A stretch of 64,000 bases of DNA from positions 35,345,219 through 35,409,218 of the forward strand of contig OW679197.1 of NCBI GenBank assembly GCA_940337035.1, read 5' to 3'. The notes below the pieces were generated by a model, which saw only the letters and a list, made by a program, of their open reading frames with translations, ran no database searches and was not told where the DNA came from. The stretch is from Agriotes lineatus. Lineage: Eukaryota; Arthropoda; Insecta; Coleoptera; Elateridae. Positions 57,541 through 64,000 of this stretch are shown here, piece by piece. The position numbers were made by a program, and so were the translations under genes. Every line of letters starts with the position of its first letter. Position 1 is the first letter of the stretch.

Positions 57541-60500
57541 CGAGATCGGCGTTATTTGAAGAAAAAACAAATGCGAGTTGATGTCCTTTTTCCCTTGAAA
57601 AGAACATTCCAGGTTAGCCGAACTACTTGATTATTATAAAAGCATTGTTATAATTTACCTGAGGTGAACTGATTGATTGTTGGTTAATTTGTTTGTTAAC
57701 ATACGCTGAATTTTCTGTGTTTCGAACAGCTTTGCTTGAGGTTAAATATTGTATGGTTATCTGGTTATCAATTGTCAGAATTAAGCATTTGCCATACAAT
57801 GGTTAAATTTATCAACAGTGTAACAATCCAACCCTGCAGATAGCAGTCTCAAATTGTTTACCGGCGCAAAAGCTTTAATAAGTTACAAATGGATTGGATA
57901 TAGAAAGAGCAACGCATTTTTATTACAGTGAAGCATAATTAAATAATCATGTTTTATTCAGCTAGAGAGGGGCAATAAAATTCAAACTAAGCTTTATGTA
58001 GTGGATCAATTTTATTTATTTATCGTATTACAAATAATATTAAAGTATAGAGTTAATACAATATTATACCTTTGATTACAATAAAATCAAAGATTATACG
58101 CTCGGGCCGCACGCGAGATTTTGTGTTGCGATTTTATTTTTATTAATACAACCGACTTACGGTGAAGTTAATGTTAGACATTATTACAAAATTAGCGTAA
58201 CTCGGAGAAATTATAACAAAACCCGGAGTCCGGAGATTTGGTGTTGAAACCTTGAGACTCGGGGTGATACCCTGAGAGGTGGTCACCGTAACTATGACCC
58301 TCATAATCTCTGGTCATATCTTCCTTTTTACATATGTTAATAAGTAGATTAAATATCATCACGCGCAGTTATTTTTTTCTGTTTCATATTTTATGTTTCC
58401 ATCCTTATGTTTAAGTCCTTAAGCGATTACAACGCAACTGACAAGAAACTCTTAAGCTATAATCGCGTGGCCATCGTTCTATGGGTTTATGTATTTTACT
58501 GCACACTGCTTCGACTGCGATGCGAACACGATGTAATGCGACATGTATATGCATGCAGTCTTTATTTTATTTTTAAATCCAGTCAGTTCAAAAATTATAT
58601 TACAGGAACAATCGTATGAATAGTTGGTGATGCTTGAGGTAGTGACAGCGTTACTAAGAGTGATTTAATATTACTAAAATAACAATTACTTGAAAATTGT
58701 AAAAAAACACCCCCAAGAGTTCAATTCCTCTAAGTTGTGTATCAATAGTTATTTGAAAGTTATACACAGTGGCAAAACAGCTTTCCCTGCGGTAATATTT
58801 CATAAAAATATCAAATTATTATGATTTGCAATACAGGCTAATGTTGGAAGTAACATTGAGTCTTTTAGTCTATAGAATGAAATCCTTCATTTATTTTACG
58901 TAAAATCAATGCGTTGGTGATTGTTTCTTATGGCAAATAAAGTAGAATTGTCAAGAATAAAATAATTTTGGGGAAATCGACAACGAATTTCAGTAGCAGA
59001 GTCAACCAGTAAGCTGTAGGGAGTTCAAAAGCGGACCAGTTCAAAGTTCATGTACCTCTGAAAAGACAACAAAGGACAGTGAACATTTTATTGAGAGCTC
59101 AATTTGTGTTCAAATCAAGTTTGATTTGGTATATTTAGAAAGAACTGTTTAATAATATTTAGGAACTGTTCATAGAATAAGTAATTCTATTTTAATTTTC
59201 TAATTTGAAAATTGAATCAAGTAGTTACTTGATATCTTTAAATGTTTCTAATTTGAAATTATGTTTTTGGATATTGATTTAACTTAATAATTTTAATAGG
59301 TATCGTAAAATGTTAACATATTTTGGATTAGGACATTAAAATTTATTTTGAAGTTACTTTGAATTTTAATTTGTAAATGTCAAATTAAATTAAATAAACT
59401 TCAAGTTTTGAAAACGCTTAAAAGAAATCTTTTTACACGTACTTGAAGTGAATACTTATTTCAGATAAATAATATTATTTTCATCATAATTGCTGTTTAA
59501 AAAAAGAAAATATTATATAACGAAGATAGTTAAATAAAAAACATCCATTTGTCTAGGGGGTAAGGAGTCTCATTGCTTTAAGCTGGCTACTCCTGGTTGT
59601 AACTAATTTCATCCTGACATCATTTAAACGTCTAAGAATTGTAGTAAACATCAAAGTGATTGCTTTATACGTTTCTTGTGATTCATAAAACATTCACTAA
59701 TTGGAGTAAGTTAACTCTATAACAAAGGTAAATCAGTTTATTAGATTAAGACGCCATCAATTTAAATTTTCATATAAATCACAAAACAAGGTGCTTTATT
59801 ATGAGAAATGGATATATTTGTAATATAGCAGCTAGATAAAGGAGATATTACAAAATGTCGACCAACAAGTGGGGCACGATAAAAGAATGTATTCCGATGA
59901 AGGATATTTGCAATATCTTCATAAAGGAGATATTCCATCGATGCAACTTGTACAAAATAATTGCTCGGGACTATCAATGCCAATGGCTAAACGATTAGTT
60001 GCGTTGAAGTCGTGGGGTAAAAGGTAAAATGCAGGGAATGTCAAATTAGTGTATAAATGTCCCATTGATGCCGCGTCTTTGAGTCAACGACTTAACCTTT
60101 TCTACTAGTACATTAAAGCTCTCTTTTTATATTCCGCAAAATGACTGAAAAATGTTTGCTCATATTGGGAGAGCTCTCTTGCTGCGCTAAGTATTGCACT
60201 CTTTACAATTTTTTATAAAAGGATGGATTCAAGACTTCATTTTTGGATTCGTGTCCTTATTTTGAATGAGAACAAATTGCTCTGATGTGCATAACACGAG
60301 TAACATCGTACTGCATCATAGGTATGTCGTGGTTGCATAGTAGTCGCATCGCAGTCGCGTACAGTCAGTGGACGGAGAGCCTCAGGGTTAAATTCATTCA
60401 AATTGATTTTTCAAAGAAAACTTAAAATCCAAAGAAAATATTAACCGAAATCTGAAGCTTATCATCTCTGGAGACCCATCTAAACCGTATAAAAGCACAA

Positions 60501-61700
60501 ACTATTAACTTCCACTGACTAATAAGATGCATTACATTGTCTTAACACAAGAAAGACATTTATAAAAACGATGACTCACAAAGGATACATATAGCAACTC
60601 GCAACACCTCTAGTAGTTATAGAATGAATCTATTTCTGATCTATTCAAACATATTTGTGTATTAAATGTTTATATCCATGACTGTGTTGTATCTGCAGGA
60701 ATATAGCTCAAAAAGTAAAAAAATATTCCATTACTGCGTAATGCATTTGGAAATTCAGTACTAACTTATGAAAAGAATTGCAATGACTTTAGAAGCAAAT
60801 AACTTCAGGAACTAAAACCTTTATGGAACAAATTCACGCTAATGTTAAATATCCAGTATCGATACAATTTAATTACTTTAAAGTTTGCAATTCGCAAAAA
60901 ATAAGTTAACTTTTCCTATAGATATAACCACTTTTCATCTTGGGGTACTCCTTTCAAATCAGCTGATTATCAGAGACTACGCTAATAATTGAGAAACACC
61001 TCTGGCATCAAGTACAAGAAGAACAAGAAGCAGAACCTTTACAACCTTTGGGAATACAAGATATCTATTAAACATGTCACCGAAAATCGGTCAGTAAAAA
61101 ACTAATAATCTATTTCCATTTCTCTGACCGTTAGTCTACATTTTTTACAATTTTCGTCGATGCTACTATAGCTTTGGAAACGGTAAAAATGCAATTGCAT
61201 AAAGCTTTCAATTTAACAACCTAAAATGGCATCCACCAAGTCTTTGGTCGTCTTAATAGAGTTGTCTTTCGACTATCGATACAAAATCTAGAGACCTCTA
61301 TAATTGCACGTTCTGTTTATCAAGGAAATTGTCAGTTGCCTATTTTTCAAGTGTTTGCTTTCCAATTTTTTATTTTGAAAATATTCCAAATAAAAATTTG
61401 AACAGCAACGATTAAATAAGACTTCTATGCTTTTAAAAATTTCTGTCCAACTTGTTAAAAATCATATTAAGCAATACCTACATTATTTATGAAATAAGAT
61501 CTTTTCCGTTAATCGATAATTTATGGGTCTCCCTACTGCATACAAAATCGCTCATTAATAACCTTTATTAATGTATGATTTTAGTATAGGAAATCAAAGC
61601 TACCATGAATGTCAAACGTGTCATATTTTTGTCATGTAATAAAATTAAATTATCTGCAACTTAGTAAGATACGACCAACAAAAAAATATTGTAACCAACT
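57541..61700. other. Unassigned AT-rich DNA
   Basis: 58080-58330 is slightly GC-richer (GGGCCGCACGCG, GGTGATACCCTGAGAGGTGG). 59840-59960 repeats GGAGATATT and GATATTTGCAATATC words. No gene, RNA gene or delimitable element recognised. Confidence 0.4.
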
Positions 61701-61799
61701 CGTGTGTTAATCTGCGATTAATAATCTCAACAATTAACGTGTGAGCGCCAGCTCACACATTAAAATGTCTCGATTATTAATCGCTCTCATTAACACGCG
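61701..61799. repeat. ~100-bp imperfect palindrome
   Basis: Left arm CGTGTGTTAAT-GCGATTAATAATC-TTAACGTGTGAGC and right arm GCTCACACATTAA-GATTATTAATCGC-ATTAACACGCG are complementary in three blocks around a GCCA loop. It could be a foldback MITE or a fixed hairpin. No target duplication is obvious. Confidence 0.8.
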
Positions 61800-62218
61800 T
61801 GTTTGTTAAATGGGGACGTGCATGACTGCTCATTGTCTGGAAAATTAAAGATTACCAAATTCCAATGGCGGACAATGTATAAAAGGGTTTGCGAAGTTGA
61901 GATGTCTCTCGGTTCATCTCCAATCATAGACAGTCGCATTAACTGTAATGGTTGTTTTGTAAAAGCAGGTTGCAGTGGGCACTTCAAAGTAGCGTATTGT
62001 TTGAAATGATATTGAAATTATAATAATTTACTTAAAAGGTAAGAAAGAAATCTATATGTTTTCCTTTGATATTGTGAAAACACGGTAACTCAACGTGTAA
62101 ACCACGCTAGAGGTGAAACTCTTTTAATGTTTGCTAGGAGAAATGCGACAACGCAATTCAATTCATACCGATCGCTATTTACTTGCCGAATTCCTCCACT
62201 TTCTATTCCTCGGATTTC

Positions 62219-62858
62219 ACTTTGTTATTGTGTGGTTACTTTTCTGTGTGTTGCATTGCGTTGTGCAGATGCCTTCGATGGGTTATCCCTTATGCTTCAT
62301 TGAAGTTTAACTTACTTTAGTAAAATCATTCACTGTTAAACTTTAATAATAATCAACAGTAACTACGTAAGTGGAGATAATTTTTTGGGATTTCTTAATA
62401 GCGACAAAGATGAGTGCTAATCTAGTTAAAATTATAAAAAAAATATTACCACAAATGTAATTCGGCGTGATTATTTTGTAAACAGTCCAAGTTGTATATA
62501 GGGTTTGGTGGAGCTTCCAAATGAGTAACCTGTTATTTTTAACAACAGCTGCTCACTACTCCACTTTTAGCTAGTTGTGTTATAGCAGAAGAAAGATTTG
62601 AATAGTTTGTGAAAAAACAGTCGCTGTAATCAGCTACTAGCAAATAGTCAGTGTAATTTTGATGCTACTAGCAAATAGTCAGTGTAATTAGCTACTAGCA
62701 AATAGTCAGTGTAATTTTGATGCTATTGGTCGATTTGAATTTTTTTCTCATTACTATTGGCTGAGAGGACTGTTTAAAAAATAATCTATGTAATTTGTTG
62801 AGTTATCGTAATTATTATTGTATTTATACAGTTGACCGTTACATTTTTAGAACTTATG
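62219..62858 (+). repeat. Duplicated repeat, copy A, split by a 425-bp insertion
   Basis: 62219-62354 and 62787-62858 together match copy B (63212-63420): TGTGCAGATGCCTTCGATGG, CATTCACTGTTAAACT and ATTGTATTTATACAGTT. The intervening 62355-62779 is absent from B and is flanked by AATAATC on both sides (62348-62354 and 62780-62786), so it is an insertion with a 7-bp duplication and short AACAGT/ACTGTT ends. Confidence 0.75.
62633..62721 (+). repeat. Three-unit tandem repeat, 31/27/31 bp
   Basis: GCTACTAGCAAATAGTCAGT followed by GTAATTTTGAT (62633-62663, 62691-62721), with a 27-bp shortened middle unit (62664-62690). Lies inside the 425-bp insertion. Confidence 0.9.
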
Positions 62859-63211
62859 CATATTGCGTGCACCCGGTACACTTAACGTTTGTATACATGT
62901 GCCATATTATTGACTGTTATACATTTTACTAAGACTATGTGTGTTTACGTTACTGCAAACTGAGCTACGACCTGGTTGAGACATTTATTTCATTTCAGAT
63001 TGTGGTGGTTTTAGTTTACGGGTTATCGAGTTTATCTGAGCACAGTTGTCGTATAAAGGCGTATAATTGACTAGTGATTTCAACCTTTCGTAACAACCGC
63101 TGGCCGTCTCCACTGTGTTAGCTAGCCGGCCCTCAAATGTGCCCACGTACTCACAATGGTCAAATTATAGATTTTTTAGGTTTCTTAAAACTGTTTCTCC
63201 AACAGTTCGGC
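62859..63211. other. Unassigned spacer between repeat copies
   Basis: Nothing recognised. Confidence 0.45.
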
Positions 63212-63420
63212 GCTTTATTATTGTGTGATTATGGATTTTTGCTCCTGTGCGTTTCATTTTGCGTTGTGCAGATGCCTTCGATGGATTGTCCGTCAGGCCT
63301 CTTCAAAATGTAACTTGCTTTAGTAACGTCATTCACTGTTAAACTCTAATAATCCATGTAGTTTGTTCAGTTAAAGTAATTACTATTGTATTTATACAGT
63401 TAACTCTTATACTTTTTTAT
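63212..63420 (+). repeat. Duplicated repeat, copy B (empty-site form)
   Basis: Uninterrupted partner of copy A. AATAATC at 63348-63354 marks the unfilled target. Confidence 0.75.
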
Positions 63421-63449
63421 TGTTCATTGAAATGTTAAACAGTGTTTAA

Positions 63450-63541
63450 AGCCGCGTCCACATTAATAAATATTTACGTTGTGCGTTGTATTTGACGCAA
63501 ATTTGTGCGTGTGCGTTGAAATTAATGTAGATGTGGACGGT
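63450..63541 (+). repeat. Probable left terminal region of a PIF/Harbinger element
   Basis: Preceded by TTTAA, which offers a TTA or TAA three-base target, the sequence starts AGCCGCGTCCACATTAATAA. A diverged complement, TTAATGTAGATGTGGACG, lies at 63523-63540. GTCCACATT ends next to a Harbinger-like coding segment support this. The right end is outside the window. Confidence 0.5.
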
Positions 63542-63857
63542 GCGCCGAACGCAAACGCACACAAATATTTTCGTGACGAACGACGCACGCTATCCATCGC
63601 CCAGTCGGTTTTTACTTGAACTTCAAAGAGATTTGCGGCGCAACGTTGTGCTGATGTAGACGTTTGTTGGTAGTGCATAGGTATATGTGTTCGCGTTCTT
63701 TTAATTTTAATTTATTTTTAGGAATAAACTTTCTAACTTGCAGAAGGAAATTATTAATTAACCTTGCCGTATTACTCATTATTAGTAAAAAAAGAAATAC
63801 GCTGCCTTTAATAATGCACGATTAAATTCGAAAAAATAAAAATAAACTCAATAATAA

Positions 63858-64000
63858 GAAAGACAGTACTGGATAGAACTTTATCAATATAAAAATCAGG
63901 ATGGCGGTAGTGGCTTGTTAACGACATTAGCAATTGATGAAAGCACAGGACAATTCCGCAACTTTCTTCGTATGTCATCAGTGGATTTTAAAATCCTCAT
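63858..64000 (+). pseudogene. N-terminal segment of a PIF/Harbinger-like transposase, cut by the window edge
   Basis: Open frame from 63858 to the end reads RQYWIELYQYKNQDGGSG, a spacer, then STGQFRNFLRMSSVDFKIL. The order R(Q/R)-(Y/F)W ... F-NFLRMS---F--L is the N-terminal block of Harbinger nucleases and HARBI1-like proteins, which act with a Myb-like partner to excise the element. An in-frame TAA at 63855-63857 and no ATG mean that it is either broken, starts at a splice acceptor, or both. The DDE core would lie beyond the window. Confidence 0.7.

Noticed and set aside
1..64000. CRISPR array, rRNA or bacterial-type operon
   Set aside because: No regularly spaced identical repeats, no rRNA signature and no dense coding; the content is clearly animal nuclear DNA.

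Overview
The window looks like repeat-rich, AT-rich intergenic or long-intron DNA of an arthropod, most likely an insect. A beetle would fit, but that is only a guess. No intact host protein-coding gene was recognised. What can be identified is a dense, layered set of transposable elements (Penelope, Jockey-like, R1-like and other LINEs, SINE, hAT, Tc1/mariner, MITEs, PIF/Harbinger). They are separated by unassigned AT-rich DNA and by GC-richer, non-repetitive islands that may be conserved regulatory DNA.

Layout: 1-3.8 kb is unassigned with one GC-rich island. 3.83-5.2 kb and 6.4-6.9 kb hold two decayed LINE relics. 9.87-10.16 kb is a possible solo LTR. 10.8-11.5 kb is a GC-rich island with a degenerate ~75-bp tandem array. 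17.1-19.05 kb is a Penelope-like element with a 12-bp target duplication and inverted terminal arms, which carry a hammerhead-ribozyme-like motif. 20.7-21.5 kb is the strongest GC island. 22-26.4 kb holds a short repeat family, a reverse-strand mariner relic, a 326-bp MITE and a forward-strand mariner relic.

26.7-32.1 kb contains two hAT copies of one non-autonomous family in opposite orientation. Each has a perfect 8-bp target duplication and each interrupts an older repeat. 37.5-38.6 kb has a tRNA-derived SINE with a 12-bp target duplication. 41.2-42.9 kb is an R1-like LINE relic. 44-47 kb is a cluster of MITE ends. 47.7-49.9 kb is a third hAT element from a different family, with a nested TA-flanked MITE. 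50.2-50.9 kb is another GC island. 51.6-54.8 kb is a fairly young LINE (CR1/L2/Daphne-type RT) with an internal deletion fusing ORF1 to ORF2. 62.2-63.4 kb holds a duplicated repeat, one copy filled by a 425-bp insertion and the other showing the empty site. The window ends inside a PIF/Harbinger-like transposase.

The most interesting signal is the hammerhead-like fold in the Penelope terminal repeats: one copy with an intact core, an inverted copy with a core substitution, and a diverged solitary copy near 56.26 kb. Hammerheads are known from Penelope-like elements as a class, so this is a new instance rather than a new principle.
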